A DNA stretch of 64,000 bases from the NCBI GenBank assembly GCA_023105745.1, contig JALGQZ010000007.1, forward strand, positions 2,897,592-2,961,591. Reading direction: 5' to 3'. Numbering within the stretch: position 1 is the first letter of the stretch; each line of letters begins with the position of its first letter. Both the position numbers and the translations under genes were made by a program. This stretch comes from Austropuccinia psidii (lineage: Eukaryota; Basidiomycota; Pucciniomycetes; Pucciniales; Sphaerophragmiaceae). Below are positions 46,772 through 57,073 of this stretch, one piece after another. The notes below the pieces were generated by a model, which did not search any database, was not told the origin of the DNA, and saw nothing but the letters and a program-made list of their open reading frames with translations.

Positions 46772-49700
46772 ATGACAACCCGCCGCTATTCCTCAATGCG
46801 TATATGCATGTGTCAACACTGCTCAACTCAAACACACTCTTCCCCTGAGGGTGATAGGCCTGGAGTTGCCTTCACACCTTTCCAATAGAAACAGCACATT
46901 AAAAAGCTCAAATCAAGCATTGCACCCAAATCTCTTCCAAACATCCCTACTTCTGCATCAGGATCTGAGTGCCCACAACTTCTTTTGGATCAAATATTCC
47001 CAGCTGATTATTCACCATTGACCCAAAGCACCTTCTCCACAGCACCGGGGCTCAATTCAATTGCACAGAAACCATACAGCAGCAGTCAAACCCTTCCTCC
47101 ACAAGACCTTGGAATGATAATATCTGCCATTCTATCATTAAGGTATAATATACCCCGCCGGGCTTCACGCATTCTCAACCCCGCCCTAAACCTGCTGATC
47201 AAGTCCAGCATCTCAAGCTCCGGTGGTCCCCCCATTCCTGCATTCCATATACATCAAGATCTGAGTACCATATTTGAACATCTCCAATTGGAGCCAGTGA
47301 TTCAAAACTATATATGTTGTCCTCAATGTTTCTCTCTTAATGGCCTTACTGAATCAGTCACAACTGACCAACCCCACTGTCAACGCCATAATGACCCAAA
47401 TGATCATGATCCCCCTTGCACACAATCATTAGGCAAATTCATCTATTCATCTGCCCCCCACACCCAAAACACAACCAACATGAAGCAAAAATTTATACCA
47501 ACAAAACATTTCATTTATCAACCATTCAAAAATTGGCTTGCCAGATTTCTCCAGCGGGCTGGAATTATGGACATTCTGCATCAACATCAACAATCCCAAA
47601 CTCCCGAAGATTCCCCAAAATGTGACGTCTGGGATGGATTGGTCTGGAGACGCTTCACTGGCACTAGAAATATCCATGACCCCCCATTCATGTCCATTCC
47701 TGGTGCATTGGCCTTCTCCATTTATGTGGACTGGTTTAATGCACATGGAAAGTCAACCCGGTTGGCCAGCATTGGACCTATCATGCTTATTTGTCTTAAT
47801 CTCCCCCCCAGTGAAAGATTGAAGCCAGAGAATGTCTATGTTGCAGGAATCATCCCTGGTCCGAAGGAGCCAACTTCCCTTCAATTGAATTATTTATTAA
47901 TGCCACTCATCAAGGAGCTCAAAGAGCTATGGCAAGGTTACCATTTTTCACCCACCTCAACAGGTCCTTCAGGATCCTTTATCCATGTTGCCATTCTCAC
48001 AGCCATTGCGGATGTGGTTGCCATGCGCAAGCTTACTGGATTTATTTCCCATTCAGGCAACCACTTTTGTAATTTTTGCACCATTCACAAAGCTCAAATT
48101 GAAGAAATTGGTCCTCAATTTCACTACACACGCTCATATCAAAATCATAAATCAACCATTTCCAAATGGCTTCGGGCAACCCCACAACAAAGACAAGCAA
48201 TTTTCTCTGAGTATGGAGTGCGATATTCAATTTTAGAAGACCTTCTGTATTGGGATGCAACCAGAATGGTTAATCTTGACATAATGCATAATTTAATACT
48301 TGGAATTTTGAAGGATCATGCAACTTTCAAATTGTGCATTCCAGAGTCCAAATCAAAAATTTACCTCAGGTCCGGCAGGAAATCCAATGACACCAACAGT
48401 TCAGACTCAGATTCCATGACCTCCAACAGCTCTCTTGAAAAAATCACATTGAGAGAGGCCCGCTCCCTGAGAAGAGACGCAGCAAAAATAATAAATGAGC
48501 CACTCCCCACTATTTCCACCCGAAAAAACTACTTCCCAATGCGCACCCCTCACACGGAACATCCATCTAGTGGTTCTGCGGAGATTCCTTCATTTGATGC
48601 GGATTACATCCCCACTTCTGAAATCCCCTCTGAATTGGATATCACTGCACTGAGTGATCACCAGATCAAGGGTGAGGCTCTGGAGCATCTCTGAGACGAT
48701 AATTCCCTCATCATGGACAAGAGTACCTCGCAACATGGGTTCCCCCTCTCATGGTAGCTTAAAAGCCGCTGAATGGGCTCTCTTATATAAGGTCTATATT
48801 CCATTTTTAATGCTCAGTCAACAGATGTCATTAGATGTACACCAATCCGCAAACATTCAAAGAAAAATGGGTCAGTCAGAAGAACTTGCAAATGAACTAA
48901 CCAAGAATACATTCCATTTGATTAGTGCTATCAACATTGCCACAAGTTGGACTGTTTCAATAGGAGATGCGACTGCATTTGCTGAGCATTGGAAAAAATT
49001 CCGCCTTTCCAATCAACTCCTGTTCCCAAAACAGAAAAGTAAACCAAATCATCATTTTGCTGATCATATTCCGGAACTCTTCCAACGTTGGGGCCCTGCA
49101 CAAGCCTCAGCCACATGGGGTTATGAGCGCTTGATTGGAGTATTTGCAAAAATGCCAACAAATAACAAAATATGTACGTCAATTAATAAGATCAATATAT
49201 TCACATTGATTAAACACCTGAACTGAATAAGATTAACTTCTTGCAACTCTGAATAGATGATATAGATAAAACCTTACTTCAACATATCTGTCAATGTTCC
49301 AACCTTTCCGTTCTCCTGAAATCCCCATCCGTGCCATGTGAAATAAAACAGCTTTTCGAATCACAGCCACCTGCCCTGTTCAATGACCATAAATATAACA
49401 AACCATCCCGCCATGACCAAGAAAATTATGATTGCCTGGTTGAGTACTTACAGAATTTTCATGCAACAAGGGAAATAGTTGATTGGATCAGCTTAGACAC
49501 TACCGTGCAACCCACAAGTCCTCCCACTTCAAGAATTGTCTCACCTTGGTATTTTCCAGTTTCAAACATTAATATTGGGAACAATATATTTTCAACTGAA
49601 TCCAAAAATGTCAGCAACAGTGTGATATGTTTTCTGAGGGGCAACTCACGACGATTTGGTATTATTAATAGCATTTTTAAAGTCTCTGAGCCATCTAGCA

Positions 49701-49918
49701 TACTGAAGAATAACTTTCTGATCTTAAAAACTTTGAAGATTGATGTTAATTTCTTACCAGATTGGCCGCATCTGAATATTTATAAAGCTGTTGGTTTTGA
49801 TGATGGACACTTGATTATATCTGAAGAAGAAATAGAAGGTAACTGTGGATTGTATGATAACAAAGTTCTGTCATGTGGACTGCTTGTAATGATAAAGCCG
49901 TTATTTCATGAAATTTAG
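46772..49918 (+). pseudogene. Tnp2/CACTA-type (CMC) DDE transposase, one stop and one frameshift
   Basis: It catalyses cut-and-paste transposition of this element by binding its ends. From ATG 46772 an N-terminal cysteine patch (CMCQHC) is followed by TAG 46886-46888, then a long frame to 48694. Domain signatures include YICCPQCFSL, the Tnp2-like core FSIYVDWFNAHGKS, SIGPIMLICLNLPP, AGIIPGPKEP, AIADVVAMRKLTGF, HFCNFCTIHK and MVNLDIMHNLILGIL. A frameshift near 48668 moves the signal to another frame (VPRNMGSPSHGSLKAAEW; HHFADHIPELFQRWGPA; WGYERLIGVFAKM). Probable catalytic acids are the Asp in YVDW or a neighbour, the Asp in AIADVVA and the Glu in YERL. An intron (49174-49256) precedes the last exon, which ends at 49918. 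The stop fits a C-to-T change (CAG to TAG). Confidence 0.85.
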
Positions 49919-50184
49919 TCTACAGAAATGCAAATCTCTCAGATTCATTAGCAATTTGGCTAGTGAAATAACTGCCTCAAAATTTAGTGACAGAGACATG
50001 CCATTGTGACAAGCAAAGCCCATTATTTCACATTGCCACAAAGAACTTACTATTTTGACATTGGGTACAGTGTGAATAAGCCAATTTCAATGATCAAATG
50101 ACCCACACACTCACCTTTCACAGCATCCGAAATTTCTAACTGCGCCATCATCATGTTGGAAGGGGAAGCGGCCCTTGCGCACCT
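49919..50184. other. Spacer after the transposase gene
   Basis: No gene or repeat is recognised between the transposase stop and the CA-rich minisatellite. Confidence 0.4.
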
Positions 50185-50302
50185 GCACGCGCACACGCCA
50201 ATGCACACACAAGCGCACCCGCACACGCCAATGCACACGCAAGCGCACCCGCACCCACACACGCCAATGCACATGCAAGCGCACCCGCACCCGCACACGC
50301 GG
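50185..50302 (+). repeat. Short minisatellite of CGCACACGCCAATGCACACG-type units
   Basis: About four units of roughly 26-36 bp (CACACGCCAATGCACACGCA, then AGCGCACCCG) run in tandem. The alternating purine-pyrimidine CGCACA composition could favour Z-DNA. Open frames on both strands here are repeat artefacts. Confidence 0.8.
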
Positions 50303-50559
50303 TTATGTGCGGCGGGCTCTACCAGTGTCACCTGCAAAACAACAATCCCGCTCAGGCGGAGTCCTTTTATGGATGACCTGGTGAAGTCAAACCCCCCGCC
50401 TACATCAAGACTGGCTGAAGGACCTCTTTGATGTGTGTTTGTGCAAACAGGCGGGTCTTGTGTAATTTTTACCAACCATTGGACGGTTGCGGGATGATCA
50501 GGTGGTGAGGAATCTGATTTGAAGGCACAGGGGAACCAATATTGGTGGATGTCACAGGA

Positions 50560-50651
50560 TTTGGTGTAAGACAAGAGTGTGACGTGTGCTCGACGTTCGC
50601 TTGATTTTTGCTTGACGTGAGCTCGACTTTTATCCTGCTTGACGTTTGCTT
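50560..50651 (-). repeat. Right subterminal repeats CTTGACGT / CTCGACGT
   Basis: At least five variants of GCTTGACGT, GCTCGACGT or GCTTGATTT occur at about 10-25-bp spacing just inside the right terminal repeat. They mirror ACGTCAA words at the left end and are likely transposase-binding sites by analogy with CACTA elements. Confidence 0.65.
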
Positions 50652-50697
50652 GACGTGAAGTCAATCGCCGACGATTGACACGAGATTTGCCCTGGTG
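50652..50697 (-). repeat. Right terminal inverted repeat
   Basis: It is the reverse complement of 29980-30025 apart from four CpG-type transitions; the outer end reads CCCTGGTG on the plus strand and is followed by the duplicated ATT. Confidence 0.92.
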
Positions 50698-50700
50698 ATT

Positions 50701-51830
50701 CTAACATATGCACAAAGTCCCAAACAGCCTCTTACTTCCTTTTTATTGAGGGGCTTTGGCCAACTTTATATTTTATTAATCTTCTTCTTTGAGATTTTTC
50801 TTCCATTCAGAGAAACTACATTCCCTACTATGTCCAATGCTGGCACACAACATGCAAATTTGATACCTGATATGGTAAGTCCTGCCTCTTCAATTCTGAA
50901 TAATATTCTCTCTAATGTAACTGCATATTCCCAAATGAATCTTCTTATCAAATTATTTTCTTGTAAAGTTTCTTTATTATATGTTGATCTTGGACCTTTT
51001 ATCCCTCCATCATAAATAAAAATTCCTACATTCTCTGGTATTTCTTCTTGAAGTATCCAAGTCATTTGGGCTTGATAAACTGCAACAGAATTGGTTGCTC
51101 CTTGTGGTAATCTTGTGAGCTGTAGCCTTCCAAGTGGTGTTTCAAATGTAGTTAAGGGTCTTGTAGAAATGTCTAATTCTCTTTCATCATACCCTCCCAT
51201 TATGTCACCAAGTCCATAACAAGCTCTCCATGAAAAGGAATCTACAAATTCTTCAATATGTGGTGGTAATCCTGCATCTTTAATTGTTACCTTATTAAGA
51301 TACTGTAAGTCATGGACAATTCTAAGTTTTCCATTTGACTTTGCAACACAAAATACTGGACTTGTATAGCTGGAGGTAGACTGCTCATACAAGCCTGTTC
51401 TAATCCTTTCCCTTACAAACTCAATAAACTGGGGTATTATGGGCTTTGGTATTGGTATTGGCTTCTTTTGCCAAGGTGTATGTGGTATTACTGGTATTTT
51501 GTAGGGTTTTCCATATGAATGTTTCAGTAAACCCCTTTCCTCTGCACTGAATGCAATTTCTTTTTCTGTTAAAACTATGACACTCATCAGAAGACTCATT
51601 TCTTCTTCTGAAAGCCATCCAGGTGGTCCAAAATTTATCAATTAAAATCTTTCTTGTGTTATTTTTGATGTGACCATGAATTTAGGTTGTTTTGGTGATA
51701 GTGGTGTATTATAAGGGTCTCTTGATAATGGTGGCCTTCCTAAAGGAGGATTTATGTCTTGTGGCATAGGTTCATTAACTGGTTTGACTTTCTTGAGTAC
51801 TTATTTGTATTTTGCTGCACTATTTTGGTA
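50701..51830 (-). pseudogene. Ty3/gypsy RT domain, 5' half of the pol split by the 20.7-kb transposon
   Basis: Reading leftwards the protein shows a Pro-rich linker (DINPPLGRPPLSRDP), a TAA near 51642-51644, then RT: SYGKPYKIPVIPHTPW, SSYTSPVFCVAKSNGKLRIV, LPPHIEEFVDSFSWRACYGLG, TTFETPLGRLQLTRLPQGATNSV and IFIYDGGIKGP. The catalytic motif of this family should carry two adjacent Asp residues; here the first is Tyr (codon TAT), so RT activity is probably lost. Further stops occur near 50766. The frame reaches the transposon boundary in YVR and continues at 29979 on the other side. Upstream gag is not recognised, so the element is probably truncated or decayed at its 5' end. Confidence 0.88.
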
Positions 51831-54400
51831 ATCCATTTTGTAATATCACTGAAATGATTCTGTTTTTCTCTTTGATATATATATATTTAAAACTGGTTAA
51901 GTTGAAATCAATATAATATCAATTCTTCTATTTTCTTTATTTCTTCTCCTTATTTTAATAATTTCTTAAATTAAATAAATTTTCACTTGTTTTATTATTT
52001 TCTGTCCATATATTTGAGGTTGCAGTTTTAGGTCATACAGAACCCTACAACTCAGGTGTGCAGACCCTGTATATTAGGTATACAAAATCCTGCCCTTTTA
52101 TGTCATACAAGGACAATAAGACCCCTTGTCCATTTCTTCACAAGGGAGCAGTTTCATGTCATGCTGCGGACCTCCTGGTCTTCAATTTGACTTGATCCAA
52201 GGGCAGTTTTTTTTCTTTTCTTTTCTTTAAGCTGAAAGATTCCTTATACTAATATCAACTTGAGCTACCTTGAGGCTTAATAATTCAAAAAATGTTTGGG
52301 TTGATAGATATTTCTTTCTTCTTTTCAGTCATTACCAATCCCCTTGCATATCTCAATTCTACATCTTTGTCCTTCTTTCTTCAATATTTTATTCTTTGGC
52401 CAATTTATCACATATATTTGAGGATTTTATTTGAACCATTTGAAATCTGACCTCTTCCTTCTTCACATCATTTCTTTAATACCACTACTTCCTTCATAGA
52501 CTACAATAAAGAAATAGATTATCAGCCCTCAGGTGTGCCACCCCTGTAGTTTTAAGTCATACAAGGACTTAACATTCCACTACTCCCTTCATGGATTCAT
52601 TAAATTTCCAATTTTATATATTGAAAGAAATTCTCATAATTTTAGAGTTGAATATGCCTTCAGGATGTTTTGATCATGAGTTTAAAAGAAAAACAGTCTA
52701 TATTTATCATCTTTCATTCATTCCTATGAAAATTCTTCATATAAGGATTGAGCTTTCAAGATACTATTAATATATCTTTTTTTTATTCTTCTTTCTTCTT
52801 TCTATCTGTAATATTAATCTTCAGGTGTGGGATAAGACCCCCTCTTCATTTAAATTTTTGTAGTTGGTTTCTCTACTTTATTTGTATTTTGTTTTTCATT
52901 CTTGTAATATGTTCTTGCCAAATTTTGAACTTTTAGCTTTATTATTATTATTTTGAGTCTTATTCATACTAAGATGAGGGTTTAATTTCTGTGGTGGCCT
53001 GACACTATATAGTGGCAGTCCAAAAGGCTATATCTCTAATCAACTCAGAGATATTTCTCCTCATCAGACCAGGTATGACCTTGGCTGCTCAGTGTATATG
53101 CATTTTTTAAGTACATAAAGACCAGTTGTCCAAGTGCCACCTAGAGCAGGAAGACCATTAAAGCATCTCTTTTCTGAATGAGATTTTCTTAACAATAATA
53201 TTAATAATAACCATCATATTTCTAATCTTTAAGTGATTGATAATTCTTATGTTTTCTTCTTTTTTCTTTGTTGAGTATATATATATATATATCCATTTAT
53301 ATATATATATTTGACTTTTTCATATATAATCTTTTATAGTATTAATATTTTAATATTTCCAGTTTAAGATCATGGTGGACTCATATAATTGAATGTTCAT
53401 TTATTTGAAAATGATAAATAAAAAAGTTCCATTTTATTGTCTTGGTGGACTTTATTCTTTTTAAAATTAATTTTAAATTAAATAATTAGATATTAATTAT
53501 CAAGATATTTTGAAATTGAAATTGATATTAAAAATGAGTATTCCAATACTCTTTAATTTTTTTTGCTATATATTCTATATGGCTAACATATACTATTAAA
53601 AAATAAGATAAATCTCCAGTTTTATTTTCCAGTTTAGGGTCATAGAGGACCACCCTGTTTTAAAGGACCTTTTTTTGGAAAAAAAATGAATATGGAAGAT
53701 AAATAATGATATATATTTAGTTAATTAAGAAATAATATATTAAGCTAAGTGGAAATATATCAAAATATTTATTAAGATAGTTACTAAATAAATATTGAAA
53801 AAAGAATAATTCATGATAATCCAAAAATAAAAATAAATTCAGTTTAAGGTCATAGAGGACCTACTTTAAAATAATTTTTTTTGAATAAAAAAATTCAAAT
53901 ATAAATAATATTTATCAAGTTTTTTGTTTAATTAATTATTAAAATGTATCTGGGAATCAATATTAAAATAAATATTTATTTATTTTTTTTGATAAGAATT
54001 TTTTTGAAGAAAAATAATAATAAGAATAATCTAGTTTAGGGTCATAGAGGACCTATAAGAAAAAAATATCTTATAATTCTACTAAATAATCCAGTTTTAG
54101 GTCATGGTGGACCTATGAAAAAAATCTTATAATTCTACAGTTTTAGGTCATGGTGGACCTATAAGAAATCAACATATCCTATAAGTCTACTAATCATCAT
54201 CATAATAAATTTTATAATTGATGTAGTGATGATTATATTTATAGAATACTCAATAATTGAAAAATCAACAATTAACTAAAATGAATAATGAGTAGAGGAA
54301 TAGCTTTCCAGTTTTAGGTCATGGGGGACCCCTTTTTTTGTATTTTGCTCACTATTATTATTAGTTTTTTTTTAAATATAATTGATTTTTTTGTATTTAT
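51831..54400. repeat. AT-rich region with dispersed CAGTTTWRGGTCATRGWGGACC-like motif
   Basis: Copies or variants of GGTCATGGTGGACC / GGTCATAGAGGACC preceded by CAGTTTT or CAGTTTA occur near 53360, 53628, 53838, 54031, 54089, 54139 and 54308. More diverged forms lie at 52023, 52148 and 53435. All are in the same orientation, separated by AT-rich spacers of 50-280 bp. There is no open frame of note. The family is not recognised. Confidence 0.6.
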
Positions 54401-54949
54401 GTGATGATATTAATCTTCATATTACCCAAATATTTATATATTTATATACTTATATATTTATATATTTATATATTTATATATTTATTGCTTTATAATATTT
54501 ATGACCACATGTTATTATTTATTTTATTTTTAATATCTGATTGTAATATATCAACTGAATAATGATTGAATTTGAGTTTTAACTATAATCAATGGATAGA
54601 TTTTACAATTTAATTATTGTTTCTTTTGTTATTATGATTTTATTGTCACTATTACTATATGATTTATTTTGAATTCCTTTTTTTTTCAAAAAAAAAACAG
54701 ACATTATTGAATTATTTCATTCTAAATTATAATTATTTTTCATTGATTATATTATTATTATACTTCTTTAAGCTTTATCTTCTTATTTAAGTTGTATATT
54801 ATTTAGTGAATATATCTTAATTTTTTTTTCTTAACAAAAATAGAGAATAAAAATAATATTTTATTTTATTTTTAAAAAAAGAAAAATTATTTTATGATGC
54901 ACCTTTATTATTTGTGAATAACTATAATTTTTGTTTTATTATTCATTCT
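54401..54949. other. AT-rich spacer without features
   Basis: It contains a short TATTTATA run (about 54430-54490) and otherwise no gene or distinct repeat. Confidence 0.4.
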
Positions 54950-55800
54950 ATTGTTGATTTGATTGCTTTAGGACTAGCACTTAGTGTAAATTACACTACA
55001 GTACAGTACATCATTGTAGCTTTGTACTTTTTATTGCATTTTTTTTTCTATTGTGCACATTCTTCAAAAAAAAAATTAACATTATGATTTATTTCTTTTT
55101 TTTATTATCTTTTATTTTCAGTCTTTTTATTATATTAATTCTTTTTTTTTATTTGATCGCAGTAGCAATCTTTCTTTTTTTTTTTAATTACTACATTACT
55201 ATACAGAAACTTTAAAGCACATTACTGTAAAGTTTACATTGGAGCTTTACATTACAGTACACAGTTTTGTATTGTAATGTAGTTTATTTTATATTGTGAT
55301 TTTTATTTTTATTTTTTTAATATGATGATGTTTTTTTTTTTACAGGTACCAGTGAATAACTCTATAGTACGGTAACACACTGTACTCTTTTATTTTTAAT
55401 CATGAACATTATTGTTTTTTTTATATTATTTATTTTATTGATTGTTCTTTTTTTTTTTTTTAAAGAAAATAGTTTATAGCTAATTTCTACTTTAAGTCAC
55501 GTTCTGTTTTTTTTTTAATAATTTTTAATATTCATTTATTTAATTTTTTTATTTGATCGCATGAGCAATCTGTTTTCCTTTTTTTTATTCTTAGAGTACA
55601 GTACAGTACATCTGTACAGAAGTATTTTATTATTATTATTTTATAATTCATTTGTTTATTTTTATTTTTTTTATATTATGTTTTATTTTTGGTACAGTAA
55701 GGTACTTCTCTGTACTCTTTTTTTTTAATTGCATATAGTTTTTTTTATTAATTTCTTTTCAATTTGATTTCTTGAGCAATCTTCTTTTTTTTATTTATTT
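54950..55800 (+). repeat. Degenerate repeats with TTTGATCGC..AGCAATC and GTACAGTA motifs
   Basis: TTTGAT-(CGC/TTC)-..AGCAATCT occurs near 55156, 55553 and 55758, with a weaker relative near 54957. In the first intervals these are followed by clusters of GTACAGTA/TACTGTAC words (about 55000, 55250, 55365, 55600, 55695). The pattern suggests a decayed tandem array with units of roughly 200-400 bp. Confidence 0.5.
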
Positions 55801-56609
55801 ATTCATGTTTATATATATTTATATTTATATTGATATATTAATTTACTTACTTAGTTAAGTTATTATTAATTTGTATTTCCATGCATTTATGTTTATTTAT
55901 ATTTGATTATAATTTATTTATACTTATCTGATTGTATTTATTTAATTATATTTATTTTTGTATATATTTATTTATATTCATTTGTATTTATATATATTTA
56001 TTTATATAAATTTACATTTATTTATATTTAGATATCTTTATTTATATATATTTATCTTAATTTATATTTATATTTGTATATATTTATTTACATTTATTTG
56101 TACTTATTTATTTTGATTTATATAAATTTATATTTATTTGTATTTATATATATTTCTATATATTTATTTGTATTTATGTATTTTTATTTGTTTATTTTTA
56201 TCTTTATTTATTCTTATTTATTTATATTTATATTTGTATATATTTATTTATATTTATATATATATATTTGTTTGTTTGTTTAGTTGAGTTTTTATTTATT
56301 TATATTTATATTTATTTCTTTAATCATATTTATATTTATTTATATAAATCTACATTTTTTTATATTTACTTGTATTTATATATATTTATCTATGTAAATT
56401 TATATTTATTTGTATTTTCATATATATATCTATATATATATATTAATTTTTATTGATATTTCTATATATTTATTTATAGAAATTTACTTTTATTTATATT
56501 TTTTTGTATTGATGTATGTTTATTTATATAAATTTATATTTGTTTGTATTTTTTTTTGTATATATTTACATTTATATATATTAATCTTTTGTTTATATTT
56601 GTTTCTTTC

Positions 56610-56642
<33 letters not shown>

Positions 56643-56680
56643 TAATTTGTATATATTATATATATTTGTATGTGCTTAGA
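55801..56680. repeat. Low-complexity (TATTTATAT)n-like DNA
   Basis: Nearly 0.9 kb is composed of TATTTATATTTATTTGTATTTA-type words and an (AT)n run near 56620-56645. Open frames here (56074-56679) encode only Ile/Tyr/Phe/Leu and are compositional artefacts. Confidence 0.85.
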
Positions 56681-57073
56681 TAGAAAAATTTAAATCAAGA
56701 TAAATTAAATGTTAAAATTAATAAAAAAAATTCCAAAGAAACAAATAGTTGACTTGATTTCTAATGTTATGATGGTCAATTTGTGGGTGAGCCAAAAGCA
56801 CTTCTCTTTAATATAAAAGGAGCTGCTTTTCATCCTATTCTCCCATTCTTTTCATAATAATTTTTTGAAAGTAATTTTTTTTAAAAATATTCTCAATTTT
56901 TGTTATGCTCTAAACAAAGTGAGGTTAAAAAAATAAATTATGTAGGGTCAACCTGGCCAGTTGCCTCTGTAAATTTATCTTTTGAATAACCTTGATAATA
57001 TTTATCATTATATATATTTGAGGGTTAAAATTATATGCTAAATATTATAATGTTAAATCAATAAGATTACTTT
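56681..57073. other. Spacer before the B-type LTR
   Basis: A TATAAAAGGAGCTGCTTTTC segment near 56812 looks promoter-like, but no gene follows before the LTR. Nothing else is recognised. Confidence 0.35.

Larger units (their letters stand above)
29980..50697 (+). mobile_element. 20.7-kb CACTA-like DNA transposon carrying TET/JBP, SNF2 and Tnp2-type transposase genes
   Basis: Both ends carry the inverted repeat CACCAGGGCAAATCTCG..., matching over about 46 bp. ATT is duplicated on both sides (29977-29979 and 50698-50700). The host sequence is a gypsy pol on the minus strand whose reading frame continues across the insertion once one ATT is removed, so both boundaries are exact. CAC-initial ends, a 3-bp duplication and a Tnp2-type transposase point to the CACTA/CMC superfamily. 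The interior is richer in G+C and CpG than the flanks and holds six genes, three minisatellites and dispersed palindromes. The transposase frame has a stop and a frameshift, so this copy is probably not autonomous now, though its ends look usable in trans. Confidence 0.92.

Noticed and set aside
50050..50664. Minus-strand 204-residue open frame near the right end of the transposon
   Set aside because: It spans the CGCACA minisatellite and subterminal repeats; the peptide is repeat-derived (CGCGCAC) and without domain similarity that I can see.
29980..50697. Helitron, KDZ or Starship-like giant element
   Set aside because: There are true terminal inverted repeats and a 3-bp duplication, a Tnp2-like transposase, and no Rep/helicase or captain tyrosine recombinase. 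KDZ remains worth an HMM test but the core motifs fit Tnp2 better.
56074..56679. Open frames rich in Ile, Tyr, Phe and Leu that could look like membrane proteins
   Set aside because: They come from low-complexity TATTTATAT DNA; composition alone explains them.
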